DNA from: Symbiodinium natans | Taxonomy: Eukaryota; Sar; Dinophyceae; Suessiales; Symbiodiniaceae | Direction: 5' to 3' | DNA: 64,000 bases | NCBI GenBank assembly: GCA_905221605.1 | Contig: CAJNDS010000635.1 | Location: 1 to 64,000 of the forward strand | In this document: piece after piece, positions 1 through 11,999 of the stretch | Layout: each line of letters opens with the position of its first letter | Numbering within the stretch: position 1 is the stretch's first letter | The notes under the pieces: model-generated | Told to the model about the DNA's origin: nothing | Seen by the model: the letters and a program-made list of their open reading frames with translations, nothing else | Databases searched by the model: none | Program-made: the position numbers and the translations under genes

Positions 1-300
1 CCCCCATTGAATAATATCAAATCAATTTCCTAGATTTTCTCAGGAGAAGGAATTTTTAACTCAATCCCAAATTAATCAAAACACCCCTTAAAAACCAATC
101 CAAGTTCCGAGATACAGATCTGAATGAATAAATGATTGTTCGAAAGTGGCCGGTTTCGGGCTCATTGCCGGCACATGGAAGCTGCAGGTGCAAACAAAGG
201 AAGTACGGAAAAGTAATCGAAAGCCATTCATCGAAAGTGGGAACGTTCTAATCAAAATTCATCTAAACCATCACTTTTCCGATCCGTTGACTGTGTAAAA
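1..300. other. Unassigned AT-rich sequence
   Basis: I see no exon, repeat array or RNA gene here. The sequence is richer in A and T than the rest of the window and has no telomere-like units. Confidence 0.5.
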
Positions 301-301
301 G

Positions 302-2270
302 TCAGGAATGCAACTTTTTGGATTCGATGATCGCCACATCATGCCAGGATAATATGCCTCTCGACAGAAGTGCCTCTATTGGGCCCCTCTTCAAGATGAC
401 TGGGACTCCGTCATGGCTTTCTGGGGTTGTTTGTTCCGCTGAAGTTGCTGATGCCAAAGAGTCCCATCCAAATGGGAGAGGTGAAAAGCTCTGAGACAGC
501 TTCAGCAATACACAAGACAATGAGAACGCGCGGAAACGCTGTACAATCGCGCGAGGAACCGACAGGAGCAAATGGCATCTCGCCCAAATCTTCTTGCTCG
601 CCTGCCTGCTGCCCGAGCACTGCAACTGCAAACCCAAGTGCTCCACAATGCACCCCCAAACGGGGCAACCAAATCATGATTCCGCCCGAGAAGCTTATCA
701 AATGCTGAGTGGCAGGAGAGCCAGAAGCTGTAGTTCCCGATCCTCTGCGTGCATAGATCGTGTGCTACTGCAGGGTGTAGAGGCCTTGAGGGTTGAGATC
801 TTGGATGAGGGGGAAACCTGCTGCCTCCACTAGGGGATGTGACCGTTGACAGGCCATGCCGTGACGGAGGATCACCTATCGAGGCTCCTCTGTTCCCATG
901 TCTCAGAAGCGTCCCAAGCAAGCCGCAGAGCTCCCAGCGTACATCCGCTCACTCAGGGCTGGGAAGGGTTTGGGAGGCTTTTTGGGCAGCTACCGGAGCT
1001 TCCTGGGCACTTCCCTCCCCAGCGACTGTGCTGCGGATGGTCCAGGGATTCAGTTCGGAAGACCAGCAGAGTCTTGAAAGATCTTGCAATCAGGACGAGC
1101 CCTGGGAGGCTCTGGATGAGGCTCTGGAAGCCCTTTCCATTCCCTTTCTGTTGATCTTGGTTACGGGTCCTTTTGAAATGCACTCAATTCAAGACATTAT
1201 CGGGCCCTGCAAGCAAGAACAACAACGACATCAACCCTAAAGAAGAATAATCGTGACACTGTAAGGGAGGATTGCCAAGAGGTAGTGTAAGATAGCTACC
1301 ACTTGAAGAGCTTAGGCCCACAGCCTCAAAGCATGCCTGCACAGATGGCAGGCGCGACCATGCAAAAAAACGAATTTCCCATTTATGTTGTGGCCTCAGG
1401 AAAAGCATGTCAACCACGTCGGATGCCGTCTCAACTCAGAACCTTTGTGGGGGGGCCGGTGTACGGCGCCTCGGCAAGAAGCCAAAGCACAGTCGGAAAC
1501 TGCAATGTACGTCTGCCGTCCCCTCTAGCCCTTACATCGGCGAGGCCTCACAAAGCAAGCTCAACTACTGTATCTGTTTGCGGGCCTTTTACGTCGTATT
1601 TCGCTGTGTACACAGATCTCGACGTGTGACAGCTGCCACTGTCGTTGCTGTAGCTGTAGAACAACCACGACGACAGGGTCACTACAGTGGATGGTGAAAG
1701 TGCTGATGGTGGTGCTAAAATTAGCTCATCTGCGTTAACATTGAGCGTGTTGGCAACTATGGTATTCCATGTTAAGTTGTTCTTTGATGTTACCCGTCGT
1801 CTTCTTTTCGACAATTTTCGGGCCAAGTATTCGGGGCAAACTTGGGAGGCTTACATAGTTAGGGAAATGGATTGATGATTTAGTTCCTCTGCAGCTTTGA
1901 TCTCTTCGAATCTCTCCCCCGGCCTCAGGCGGCGATGCCCCCGAGCTGCTCTTTCGCATGAGCGATGGCTCCGGCGGCTGCTTCGGGGCCTCGGAACCCG
2001 ATTCGCAGTCACAGGATGTCGGGGTTTTAATGGCGCCTGTGCTTGAGGGCCTTCATTCGGAATCGATCTTCGCTGTTGGGGCTTATGGTTTGCGGCTGTG
2101 GCGTTTAGGATCCACAGCGTCCTTCATAAGTCTATTAGGGCTGAGCTTCGTAAATGTCGTGTTCAGCAGGGCTCAGCCACGCTACAAGCAGCCAACGCCA
2201 TCGCATAGACTGATGCAAGTGGTCGCAGCATTCGGCTGCAGAGACCTCTCTGTGCTTGAGACGCCCATTG
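302..2270. other. Unique region with open frames but no supported gene
   Basis: Several frames on both strands stay open for 60-140 codons, for example 411-701 minus (two hydrophobic stretches) and 839-1240 plus (acidic helix-like end). None has a recognisable domain, a clear third-position GC bias, or a convincing pair of splice sites. At about 52% GC, frames of this length are expected by chance, so I do not call genes here. Confidence 0.4.
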
Positions 2271-2276
2271 AGCCCT

Positions 2277-2352
2277 TGGCCACCGAAAGCTCGAGCACGC
2301 CGTATGGCGCCTCTGCCCACTAAGACAGAGATTTCGTGTTTTGGTTTAAGGG
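2277..2352. repeat. Diverged partial third copy of the 1,080-bp duplication
   Basis: This stretch is similar to 2787-2862, sharing the run ending in cacgccgtatggcgcc and the following atttcgt-ttttggtt segment, with many substitutions. It suggests an older copy of the tail of the duplicated unit. Confidence 0.5.
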
Positions 2353-2488
2353 GCTGCTGCCGAAAACGGTTGAGGGGCAGAAGGCTGGTGGGTTTTGGAG
2401 CAGGGTCGCGACATAGCTTGTCTTGAAAACATCAGCTTTGTTTCGCATGTCACATTTTGGTGCTGAAGGCCTTACGTCTACAGGACTT

Positions 2489-2707
2489 CATTCGGAAGCA
2501 GCAGGTGTTCACGGCCGAGCCACGCATGGCGCTGTCCAATGGGGAGTCGTCGCCCGAGTCGACGGCCTCCTCAATCAGGGGTTGAAGCTGCCATCTCGCA
2601 AAACGACGAAGTCCACCCATGTCCCAACGTACCTCGCCGGCGGCGGCACCTAATCGCGCAGCTGCGCGAGCGCTGGCAGCCTGTGCCTTCTCGGCGCCTC
2701 GGCCAAA
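2489..2707 (-). CDS. Exon-like open frame, copy A of a tandem duplication
   Basis: Minus-strand frame of 73 codons with GC-rich third positions. It begins FGRGAEKAQAASARAAARLG and continues through a Trp/Arg segment (RWDMGGLRRFARWQLQ) to an acidic DSGDDSPLDS stretch. No family is recognised. A GAG|GTACGT donor-like site lies inside the frame, so the first third may be a separate Ala-rich exon. The frame is repeated almost unchanged 1,080 bp away. Of the few differences between copies more change than keep the residue, so it may be a drifting duplicate. Confidence 0.4.
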
Positions 2708-2816
2708 AGCAACCCCAGGCACATTGAGGAGACTCGAGAGTCGACGCCGACTCTGCATGAACCATGCTGGCGCCAAAGCTTAGTCGTCGGCCACCGAACG
2801 CAGCAGCACGCCGTAT
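2489..2816. repeat. Tandem segmental duplication, copy A
   Basis: About 93% identical by eye to 3569-3885 at a constant offset of 1,080 bp, then shifted by an 11-nt indel near 2715. Both copies share the start cattcggaagca and the end cagcacgccgtat. Confidence 0.9.
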
Positions 2817-3568
2817 GGCGCCTTCATGATGGCCCATCACGGATTTCGTTTTGGTTCAAGGGTGTCAAGTCGAGCTGCTGCAATAAGTGGCATGGGGGTT
2901 TCTCCCGATTTCTGGGATGCGGAATGTTTTGGTCCCACATGCTAGGCGCCGATCCCTCGCGCACGCGCCAACTCATGATGTTTGTCCATGACTTCGACCC
3001 ATCCCTTTGGATTGCTCGCTCTGCCTCGGCCATTCAGTTCTACTCAGAAGGCTTCGTGCTACCTCCATTGTTGAAAGGTCTCCCTCTCTCTCTCTCTCCA
3101 TCTGCCTCGTGGTCTCCGTTGTGTTTTCTGCGATTCGAAGGCAAAAATGAGGTAGTGCGCGGATTCATTGCGGCCACCACAAGACTCGTGGAATGAAGTG
3201 GCTTTCCGCTGGAACTCTTTCGAATCCAAACGCATTCTTGTAAGTTGAAGTTGAAGGGTTATCACTTGACAGGGGTGTCTCGGTTCGTTTACGGACTTTC
3301 TCTGGAACAGTTCGCCCGAGCTCAAGCAAGTTGCGCATGAGAAAGCTGCGGCCTCAGGACCAACGGCTGTGTAGAAGCTCTGTAGAAAACAAGAGATCGC
3401 CCAGCAAGAAGACTGCAGCGTGGCTTTTTTTCAATGAACTCGTTTTCCTTCGTGTGTCACAGGGTTGTTCCTTGAAGAAGCCAGTTTTCTCGGCTGACCC
3501 TTAACAATCATGGTCTGTGGTGAAAGACTTCGTTTGCGTAAGTTTACTGCTGAGAGGCTAAAGGAGCT

Positions 3569-3787
3569 CATTCGGAAGCAGGAGGTGTTCACGGCCGAGC
3601 CACGCATGGCGCTGTCCAATGGGGAGTCGTCGCCCGAGTCGACGGCCTCCTCAATCAGGGGTTGAAGCTGCCATCTCGCAAAACGACGAAGTCCACCCAT
3701 GTCCCAACGTGCCTCGCCGCCGGCGGCACCTAATCGCGCAGCTGCGCGAGCGCTGGCAGCCTGTGCCTTCTCGGCACCTCGGCCAAA
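3569..3787 (-). CDS. Exon-like open frame, copy B of a tandem duplication
   Basis: Second copy of the 73-codon minus frame of copy A. Differences seen include Ala to Gly and Val to Ala at the internal donor-like site (GTACGT becomes GCACGT) and Cys to Ser near the end. The 11-nt indel upstream shifts the frame relative to copy A, so at most one copy keeps the upstream reading frame. Confidence 0.35.
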
Positions 3788-3885
3788 AGGCAGTGAAGAT
3801 ATTCGAGAGTCGACGCCGACGCTGCATGAGCAATGCTGGCGCCAGAGCTTAGTCGCCGGCCACCGAACGCAGCAGCACGCCGTAT
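3569..3885. repeat. Tandem segmental duplication, copy B
   Basis: Partner of 2489-2816. Sequence outside the unit differs completely between the copies, so the limits are sharp. Confidence 0.9.
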
Positions 3886-3899
3886 CTCCCCTGCCATGC

Positions 3900-6800
3900 A
3901 CATTGCATGCTTTGCACTGCCACCCTTGTGAGAGACGCGTCCTTCATGAAGGATGTGGGAGCTCTGCTAAGGAACATGGGGCCAATCGACCGAAACTTGG
4001 ATTACCTTGCGAACAGCGTTGTCTCTTTGCTTAGTCGGGACATAGGAGAGAATGTGTTAAAGGTGCCTGCGCAGGTTGCATAAGTTTAACATACTTCGCA
4101 AGAACTCAGTCCAAAAGACATCACCCACTCCAGCACAGCTCACTCTCTGTCCAAACAGACCGAACGACTGGATTCTCTCAACCTCTAAACTCTCGCATGC
4201 CAGGGAGGGCCCCTGGCAACACATCTGATACATCTTGGGGATCCCTGCCCTCTGGAAACCTCACACTGGCCCAAGCGTGGTGGCAGTACGAAGCGCGGAG
4301 CCCATGGGCGAGCTGTCTTCTGGCTCTTCCTGGACGGATGTTTTCAGATTTAATGCTCTTGGCTGCTGCTGGCTTCTACGATCTTCTGCACAAGAGGAAA
4401 AGCACAGGCCTTTCGCTTGATGGGAGAAGGAGCCTTGGCATCCGAGGAGTCTGACCTCGACAGCATGGGTTCAAAAAGGGTTCAAAAAGGGCTTCAACCA
4501 ATGGGGGCTCAGGGCTCAGAGTTCGCTGTCCGGCTCCGGGTTTCGAACAAGGTCTCACCAGCACTTTGTTTGTGACATCTGTTGATCGGCACATAAGAGA
4601 GATGATCCCACGACGCTCGGCACTGGTGGATCATCTCATTCAGGTCAAGTCAGCGAAACTGCAGATGCCAACCTTGTTGTGTGCCTTTCCCTGTACGCGC
4701 TGAAAAAGTTCAAAATTAAAGCCCAAGGCCAAGGCTAGAAAGCTACCCATTGTCAAGCTGCATAGGTATACTGAAGAGGCCTCAATAGCTAGTGTTGAAC
4801 TAGTATCCCGCAAGATATTGTATAAATGCAGTACAAAGTACCCGCAATTCCCTTTCAAATTTCATAGGCCCAAAACTGCTAGATATTCCTTCGGCTGGAA
4901 GAAGTAGCTTCGGCCATGTCAACTTGAGCTCCCGACGGCAAACCCTGGAAGGAGCGCGATCTCCTTGGTGAGCGTTCTTCAGGGAGTTTTTTTTATCAAA
5001 CTACTTTAAAGGGCTCACTTTAGGGCCATGTGTGGCCTGGTACGATTCCAGCTTCCTTCGCGATTTTTAGTGCGGGCGGTGCCCATGAAGACATCGCGCA
5101 ATGGCTCTGGGCTGAGCTGAGTCGGACAGATCTCTACAGCTGCTTCAATGACGTCATGTCACTTGAAACCGGGCTGAAGTGTACAATTGCTTTAGTCGAG
5201 ACTCTTGTTGAGCAGCATGTTTGTGCCGACGGGAGACACGTCCGGACCTGCAGAACATGCATCACCAACAAGATCAAAAGCAAAAGCACAGCATCTACCG
5301 TCGTCACCACCTTCTCAACGCTTACAATGCCATGTTGGCAGTGTTGCTGGCTTGCCAAAGAAATTTATCACGCAGTCCCGGGGAAGCAAAGGAGCAACCG
5401 CTTACTGAAGCCTGCGCCCACTACAAGTGCTTTGCAGCTGGCAAAGAGTGTGCAGAAAGATGTTGCGCGCAGTCCAAGAGCAACACGAAGGCCGCTTTTC
5501 TGAGCTCCGGACTGAAAGCCTGCCAAGTTCGATTCGTGACTCGTGCAAGTGTCTTTCGCGAGCCGAATGCTTTGGTCACGGTGCTTGGCCACATAGGAAG
5601 ATAGCTGAAGCAGCCTCTCACTTGTTTCGACCGGCCTGGTGGCTCGCGCCTTTGGGTATAAACGGCAGCGTCAGGGTGTCTGGCCTGGGAGGCAAGCTGG
5701 CTGCAGCAACCATTTGCGCTTAGAATGCGTTGCAGGCAGCTTCAAAGTTTGCTCATGCAAGCAGGGGTTCGACAGGCTTCTAGAAGGCGACGCCGACGTT
5801 ACGGTGAGTCTGCTTGTAGCGGCACAATGCAACACAAGGCAGATTAGAAGCATGACATTCAGCACATCAGGCTCCAGCATTTCCAGGTCCTTCCGGCTCG
5901 GCTGAAGTTACAACTGCAGGTTCAATCCTGCACAGGTTCGATGCTTGTCACGGCGTGCTGAGGAACCACCAACGCGCTAAAGAATGGAACGATAGATGCA
6001 CTTCACAAACGGCGGCCTGGCCCTTGCAGTGTCGAACAAGAGCTTAAACGAGCAGAAACCTCTGGCCTGCGGGAGTTGCCTGCAATCTCTATAGGCTACA
6101 TCCGCACGGGTTGAGCCCAAACAGCATGTCGGATCATCAAGTGTGCATCTCGGTTGTGAACTGTTTGCAGGGCACGGGTTGGAGGGCAACGTGGAACATG
6201 CTCAGCTCTCTGCTGGACATTACGCAATGTGGCCCACACTGACTCTACTATTCGCTTGCATTCCGGGGTGGGGGGGTCAACTGCCACTCCACCCGCAACC
6301 ACCCAGCTCCAACCTAGTCGGCACTACCAAAGCAGCGTGTCGCACGTCTTCTCTTCATCGGTTTTTTCAGCCCATGGGAGCTGGAAACACAGGAGCGCGC
6401 TTGAGATCCGGAAGTGCTGCGGCCCCACATTCGCGGGACCATCTTTGCAGCACTCTTCTCAAGAGGTGGCTCCGTGGAGCAAAGGGTTCTCAATGTAACC
6501 ATTAAAATTTATCTGCAGGATACAGAGACCTCCTTAAACTCCTTTGCGATCAGACTCTGAATCGAGAAAGGGTTCCTCGGCAGTTTTGAAGACATGTTCA
6601 GGTTTCAAGCTGTGTAAGGTCCATCAAAACTCCTCCGCCTACCATCTGCTCTACAACTGAAAACCTTAAAAGACGGCTTGCATCTGCACCAGGTCCTCTT
6701 AAGACCCCAAGCCCAGTCCCTCGACTGCCCCCAAACCCCCCCTAACTTGCACTTGGGCTTCTGGGAAAGCGACACCCTCTGTCAAGTCCAGGTGGCGTCG

Positions 6801-7260
6801 GCAACCTTTGAGGCATCCTCGACCTCACTCGGCATTTTTGCTTTGCGGGCTTAGGTTCTTGAAGCATACGGCCGAAAGCTTGACATCGTTGAGCCAAAAG
6901 ACCTCTCCCCCCCCCCCCCGAAACCTGAACCCTGAACCAGGAACTCTGAATCCTGAACCCCAAACCCTAACCCCTAAGCCCTAAACCTTCAAAAGGCCCA
7001 GAAGTTGGATCATCCCCCCCCCTCCTCAAGTCTGGGATTGCTTCAGCGAAATCACACTTGGCTGGGGCCTCTCAGAATTCCCTCAGAAAGTTAAACTTCA
7101 ACTAGTAAATGTTTGGAGGAGGGCGGAGAAATATATTTTCAGCACGAATAGCAGGAGAAATCGAAATCGTTATCAGAATTTTGTAGCGCATTTCAGGTCT
7201 TTTGGGAGCTTCGGGATGTTGGTATTGCGCTCAGGGATGTTTGTCGGAGCCTGTGGGGGC
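3900..7260. other. Region without a supported gene
   Basis: Overlapping plus-strand frames at 5030-5723 switch frame several times and could be a decayed gene, and 4197-4454 plus is open for 85 codons, but no domain is recognisable. 6715-7020 holds degenerate CCCTAAA-like text and runs of C. Confidence 0.35.
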
Positions 7261-7267
7261 CTAAGAG

Positions 7268-7300
7268 GGTTTAGGGTTTAGGGTTTACGGTTTAGGGTTG
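7268..7300. repeat. TTTAGGG telomere-like units
   Basis: Four to five units, one mutated to TTTACGG. Confidence 0.9.
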
Positions 7301-7331
7301 CTTGGTGTTTCTTGGCCAACGATTTGCATGC

Positions 7332-7382
7332 CTGCGAGCTGAATGATCTGCTTCTCGATGAACGCCTCAGCTTGGCACAGGG
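7332..7382 (-). CDS. Internal exon, unknown protein (gene G)
   Basis: Reads QAEAFIEKQIIQLA with a GC-rich third position. The acceptor is GAG at 7384-7383, or GAG at 7368-7366, which would start the exon at 7365 in phase 0. The donor is a non-canonical G|GC. It lies between CCCTAAA blocks on both sides. It probably continues the gene of the exons at 7816-9986. Confidence 0.5.
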
Positions 7383-7396
7383 CTCAGGGCTTCAGC

Positions 7397-7458
7397 TAAA
7401 CCCTTTGTAAACCCTAAACCCTAAACCCTAGACCCTAAAGCCTAAACCCTAAACCCTT
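7397..7458. repeat. CCCTAAA telomere-like units
   Basis: Degenerate array of CCCTAAA with CCCTAGA and CCCTTTG variants. Confidence 0.9.
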
Positions 7459-7815
7459 TGAAACGGGTCATGGGCTGCTCAGGGCTTGGGGTCTTCAGCG
7501 ATCGGAGTTCTACAGTGGACTTCAGGGGCCATCCCGCCGTGCAAGGTCCTGTAAGCTGACGGTGCAGCGTCAGGCTTACACCCTGTCTTTGCAACTTTGC
7601 GATGCACCTGGGGATTTGATGCGAATTTGCGATTTTTTATCTTTCTTTATCGTGTCTTCTTGCTTCTCATGCAACTCTAGTAAGAATCATCGTGAAGCAA
7701 CAAGACCCGCCCCACACAAAACACGCAAAGCAATTCGCAGATCAACTCCCCCAGAGTTCGGCCGAGCATCTTGTGCTTCATGCAAATCCACCCGGCAGGG
7801 AATGGCGGGCACGAC

Positions 7816-7866
7816 CTTGACTTCAGAGTCGTCTGTGGAGTCGAAGTCCTGATAGGCAAAATGTAC
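7816..7866 (-). CDS. Internal exon, unknown protein (gene G)
   Basis: AAG|GTACAT acceptor and AAG|GTCGTG donor enclose 17 codons in phase 0 (VHFAYQDFDSTDDSEVK). The frame stays open beyond the donor (VVPAIPCRVDLHEAQD), so the exon may be longer. Third-position bias is weaker than in neighbours. Confidence 0.35.
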
Positions 7867-8386
7867 CTTGGCAAGGCATGCCACCCTGAACCCGAACCCT
7901 GAGCCCTACGAATCCTTACGTACTTCCCTATATACCATAAACAGCCCTTATATTCAAACTGCCCAACGACTCCGCGCCGGTTTCTCATTGCCTCAACGAA
8001 ACCTAACGACGTGACAGCCCTCTTTGGTGCGGCCACATCCCCCCTTGTCTACCAAAGTCGTGCCGGCTTCGCCGGCTTAAGCTGGGACCACTAAGCTGTT
8101 TGGGCTCCTCGGGGAGGTGAAGTTCTGTCGGCTTCCTCAGGCCTTTAGAATCATTTGCTCGGCCTCCTCCGGCAAACCCGAACAAAACAAACACACGAAC
8201 TAACCACTTAACGAAGCTCTCAGCCAATCGATGAACTCAACCAACCTGACTGACGAAACCAACCGGCTATCGAAACCAGGTGATCTTGATCTTCGCCTGT
8301 TAGCCTGCTAGTGACCGGCAACAAAGTGAAGTCCAGCATTGCACAAATAAACATCGGCCCCCGACCCTGCAAGCCCTAAACCCAAC

Positions 8387-8485
8387 CGCAGCAGACCGGG
8401 AGGCTAAAGCCGTGCCGTCGCTGTTGGGCGAAAAGACCAGTGAAGAGCCCGGTGGCGTGGGACGCGGCCCTGGAAAAGGAGGCGC
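8387..8485 (-). CDS. Pro/Ser-rich internal exon (gene G)
   Basis: CTCGCAG|GCG acceptor and GCG|GTTGGG donor give 33 codons in phase 0: a Pro-rich half (PPFPGPRPTPPG) then SLVFSPNSDGTALAS. It probably encodes a disordered linker. The opposite strand is also open and ends in a TAG, but the two splice sites and the uniform direction of the window favour minus. The donor runs straight into GGGTTTAGGG. Confidence 0.6.
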
Positions 8486-8564
8486 CTGCGAGCAACTAAG
8501 GAACTCTTAGAATAAAAGAGCCCCCGCTCAGATACCAAAGAGTAGCAGTAGCAAGAACATTAAT

Positions 8565-8603
8565 TAGGGTTTAGGGATGGTTTAGGGTTTAGGGTTTAGG
8601 GTC
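8565..8603. repeat. TTTAGGG telomere-like units
   Basis: Five units with small interruptions, directly after the intron of the exon at 8387-8485. Confidence 0.9.
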
Positions 8604-9821
8604 CAACTCAAGTAGACAAGTCTCAAGAGGCGCGAAGCGCTTTGAGCAAGATTTGTTCTGGCATGTTCCAGCGAAAGTATTGAGTGGTCAAAGTATTTAT
8701 TTCGTACGGGGTATTTATTTCGTAGGGGGCACAGGGGTTCTCGCAGATAACATACCCTGCTCAAAGTACCACTGCTACTGGGCTCCTTAAAGAGCCTGTG
8801 GTTTCTAGAAACCCGCCCGTCAAGCACGAACCTCTACTGCAAGCATTACCTTATGGTAAGCTAAAGCGAACTCTGCCTCTTGTTTGTGACTCTACAGAAA
8901 TCAAGATCATTCAGCCTTCCAGCGAAGCTGAAAGAAGTGCGCCAATGCGTCAAGATCGCCTTGAAGGGAGCATGCAGGATTGATTATCACCAGGGTCGAG
9001 GGCACAAGGTTTAGGTTTACAGCGGGCATTGCTGTGTGTGGTGGGGGTTGCGGCAACGCGAATGAAGGACTCGTGTCTCTCCGAGGAGCTGTCGTGGCCG
9101 ACATAGATGACGTTTCTGCGCTTGGAAGTGTCAAGCCTCACTTGGCACATGGATGTACCCGTGCCCTGAGCATGTGTCAATCGACACCTGACGCACATTT
9201 GAGCCCGTTGTCATTCACAAGAGAATAGTGGTACAGTGTTTGGTACCGTTTATGTACCGCCAAATCAGCTGGTCCTTCTTGTTCTAGGGCCATAATAAGT
9301 ACGTGTAGTTTTTGGAGCCCCACTGACATGAATGCTTACAAGCCCTGAAACGAGCCTGTGTCAAATGGAGTCCTGGATGTCTCAGCAAGCGCCCGCGGGA
9401 TATCAGCTCTGCTATGCTCTGCTGGCTAAGACCAGGCGGAATGAATCCGTTTTTGACATCTTCCTTATCAAAAGCAATGGTACTAGTCACAGTTATGATG
9501 GCTCTGTGCAGAAGAGCGGCAACGTCATAATGATCTCAGCTGAGCTGCTGGTTGGGCTTATGGCTACAGTTGGGCTACCTATGTGCAACACGTGCAACAA
9601 GTTTGAGACAGCTCCCCAAGTACATCGTGGCGGTCCTGGACCAGGCAGCTACGCCTCCGACCGCCGAAGTACCAACCGCCGGGATGAACGTAACCACAGG
9701 AAATGGCATTCAGCATGCCACTAAAAACCATGCCTCCTTCCTCACTGTACAACCTTGACAATGGACGATTCCAAGAGTCCTATCAAATCACCCCAGGTCA
9801 AAAACCCAAACTTGGGCTTAC

Positions 9822-9986
9822 GGGTGCCGGGGAGGGGGCGTCGGGGGGCAACGTTCCGAGCTCCTTCGCCCAAAGCAACTTCTCCCTAACTCTCCTCAAC
9901 CCTGGACCGCAACCAACTGCTGGCTGGAACACGGAGAGGACACCACAGGCTTTCTCCGGAACCAAGACGGCCGGTATCTCGTTGAT
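9822..9986 (-). CDS. Internal exon of 55 codons, unknown protein (gene G)
   Basis: GCGAG|ATC acceptor and CCC|GTAAGC donor enclose 55 codons in phase 0: INEIPAVLVPEKACGVLSVF, then a basic amphipathic stretch (RRVREKLLWAKELG) and a Pro/Ala tail. The phase fits the next exon at 8387-8485, which is also Pro-rich. No family recognised. It is one of the longest internal exons in the window and has a consensus GT donor. Confidence 0.65.
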
Positions 9987-10868
9987 CTCGCAGGTTGCCA
10001 CAAGAAACTTCAAGGCATTCTGGGTCCATGTTACATGAGAGCCGAGGGCATGAGTTGGCTTCCAGACGAACCCGAAGCCAAGGACGTACTAGTAATGCCT
10101 CAAAGAAAATGCCTGACGGACTGCAGCTTCCATTTCCATGTCTGAGACTCGATTTCTTTTTTGGTTTTATCTTCTGTGCTTCTTTGTTTCTTTCTTGCTT
10201 TCTTGGATTCTAGGGCTAGGGATTTGATCAAACAGGAGGGTAGGTGATGGAGGGAGACCCGCTATATCCAGAGGGCAGGTGGCCTCTTGCACACTCTGGA
10301 GTCCTGCTCGGAATCCTTCATGTCCTGGGGCCCCTGTGGCTCGGTGGGCCGGTTCATGCTCCTCTCGTCATTTTTGCTACAGGTGTCTCTTTCCGTCTCC
10401 TCGTAGGTTGTCTGGCGTGTTGTTTCACGTCCTGCTCCTCCTGCTCCTCCTGCTCCTCCTCCTCCTCCTCCTGGGCTGCTTCCACGGGTTCTGCTCGCTT
10501 CGCACCTTCGCCATATTGCTTGGGACCCCCGGCATGATGTGTCGCTCTCCACTCAGCCACCAGCCCAGCACGATGAAGGTCATCGTGCTCGCTCTCTCTT
10601 TTCACTTGGGCTGCGGCGTAAGCACGGCCTTCTCCAAGAAACAGTATGTCTGCTCTCCGAATTGAGGGAACACCCAGCAAACGACCCGATCGGATTTTGA
10701 AACAGAGACCGGTGACCCCCGCCCCCTTTGCGCAGCCGCAGACGGCCGATAAGCTCAGCATCACCCGCCCTGACCGCGATGCGCAAGACTTTGGGCTATT
10801 GCTTCCAAGCTGCCCTCTCTTTCTTTCTGGGGGGCATGAGGGCACAGGGCCCTCGCGCGATGCGCGCC

Positions 10869-10871
<3 letters not shown>

Positions 10872-10909
<38 letters not shown>
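10872..10909. repeat. (CT)n microsatellite
   Basis: Perfect CT run. It creates long false frames rich in Leu/Ser or Arg/Glu on the two strands. Confidence 0.95.
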
Positions 10910-10913
<4 letters not shown>

Positions 10914-11620
10914 CCTCGCTCTCCTTCTTCTCCGACTCCGAGACCACAACCCCGATCGTATTGAGCGAATGGAGCCCCTGGAATAGTTGCGACGATGTTG
11001 GGGCGTGTGTCTGTGTGGGTGTGTGTGTGTGTGTGTGTCTTGTTGGAGGTGCCTGCCGATACCAGTATATCCAGGAGCTGAGCTGGTAGATCTGCTCCCG
11101 GCTGGCCGGCGCATGCGTCTTGTAGGGAATGCCTGCAAGGTGATGGCACGCAATCGCTGAGTCCATGTCGTTCTTGTTCTGCTATGGAAGTAAATGCATC
11201 CTTGCCCGAGCATTGCAACTGGAACTCGAACAGGGGGCGGAGCTTCGTGGAGGGTCCCGAGGGATTACTCCTCTCAGTTTCGATCAATCAATGGCTATGG
11301 ATGGAAGCGAGCAAGCGTGGCAGAGACATGCTATAGCCCATCGCGCCTGATGCATAGGCATACAGGAGGTTCTGTGCAAAGAGTTTCATCACTCCAGGTG
11401 CTCCAGTCAGCTGACCGTTCGTCTTGTTAAGGTACGGTGGGCTGGCCAGGTCCTGGAGAGAGTCTGGCGTTTGGTCTTCAGGGTCCGGATTGGCTGATAC
11501 CTCTTGGGACTTCGGGACTCAGACTCAGACTCCCCCAATCCCTAAATCCGTGGCTCAAGAGAGACTCTGCATATTTTTGGTTTAGGGTCAAACCCCTCGA
11601 AACTGTCGAAACTCCAAAAC

Positions 11621-11679
11621 CCTTCATTCTTCTCGGCCGCGGCGGCCTCAGAGGTTGCGACAGAGATCCCCTCCAGCAA
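11621..11679 (-). CDS. Ala/Glu-rich exon (gene G)
   Basis: CAGAG|TTG acceptor, 19 codons (LLEGISVATSEAAAAEKNE) and a GG|GTTTTG donor. Its phase fits the exon at 11895-11973. The donor intron begins with TTTAGGG-like sequence. Confidence 0.55.
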
Positions 11680-11894
11680 CTCTGTATGGACCCGCTATGG
11701 ACCTTGAAAGGACCGCCATGGGCCTTAGGGAACCTGCAAAACTTGCTAGGGATGCCCCTCTGACCTCAGGAAACTCCAGAAACCCAACCGTAGACTTGAC
11801 GGGGACTTCAGAATCCGCCCAGGCGTATGAGACATCAGGGACCTCTGTGAGGCCCTTCCGAAAGGGCCGAGGCGGTCGACGTGCAGCCGCTTAC

Positions 11895-11973
11895 CGTGAA
11901 AGCTCCCACCGTCAACGGCCCCGCAGCACCGATTCCGATGAAGCTCTCCATCAGCTCCAGTACTTCTGTGTAC
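11895..11973 (-). CDS. Internal exon, unknown protein (gene G)
   Basis: AAG|GTAC acceptor and ACG|GTAAGC donor give 26 full codons (YTEVLELMESFIGIGAAGPL then TVGAFT) with strong third-position GC. It looks like a helix followed by a small-residue hydrophobic turn. It joins in phase to 11621-11679. No family recognised. Confidence 0.65.
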
Positions 11974-11999
11974 CTTCCGTCCGGTTTAGATGGGCCACT

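Noticed and set aside
8389-8511. Plus-strand frame ending in TAG at about 8510
   Set aside because: Open with good codon use, but the minus reading of the same block has both splice sites in phase with its neighbour.
9620-9670. PGPGSY motif on the plus strand
   Set aside because: A single match in a chance frame without splice signals; the coding strand here is minus.
10354-11166. 270-codon minus frame rich in Glu and Arg
   Set aside because: It runs through a CT microsatellite and CTC repeats, with no splice or domain support; other frames over it are also open.
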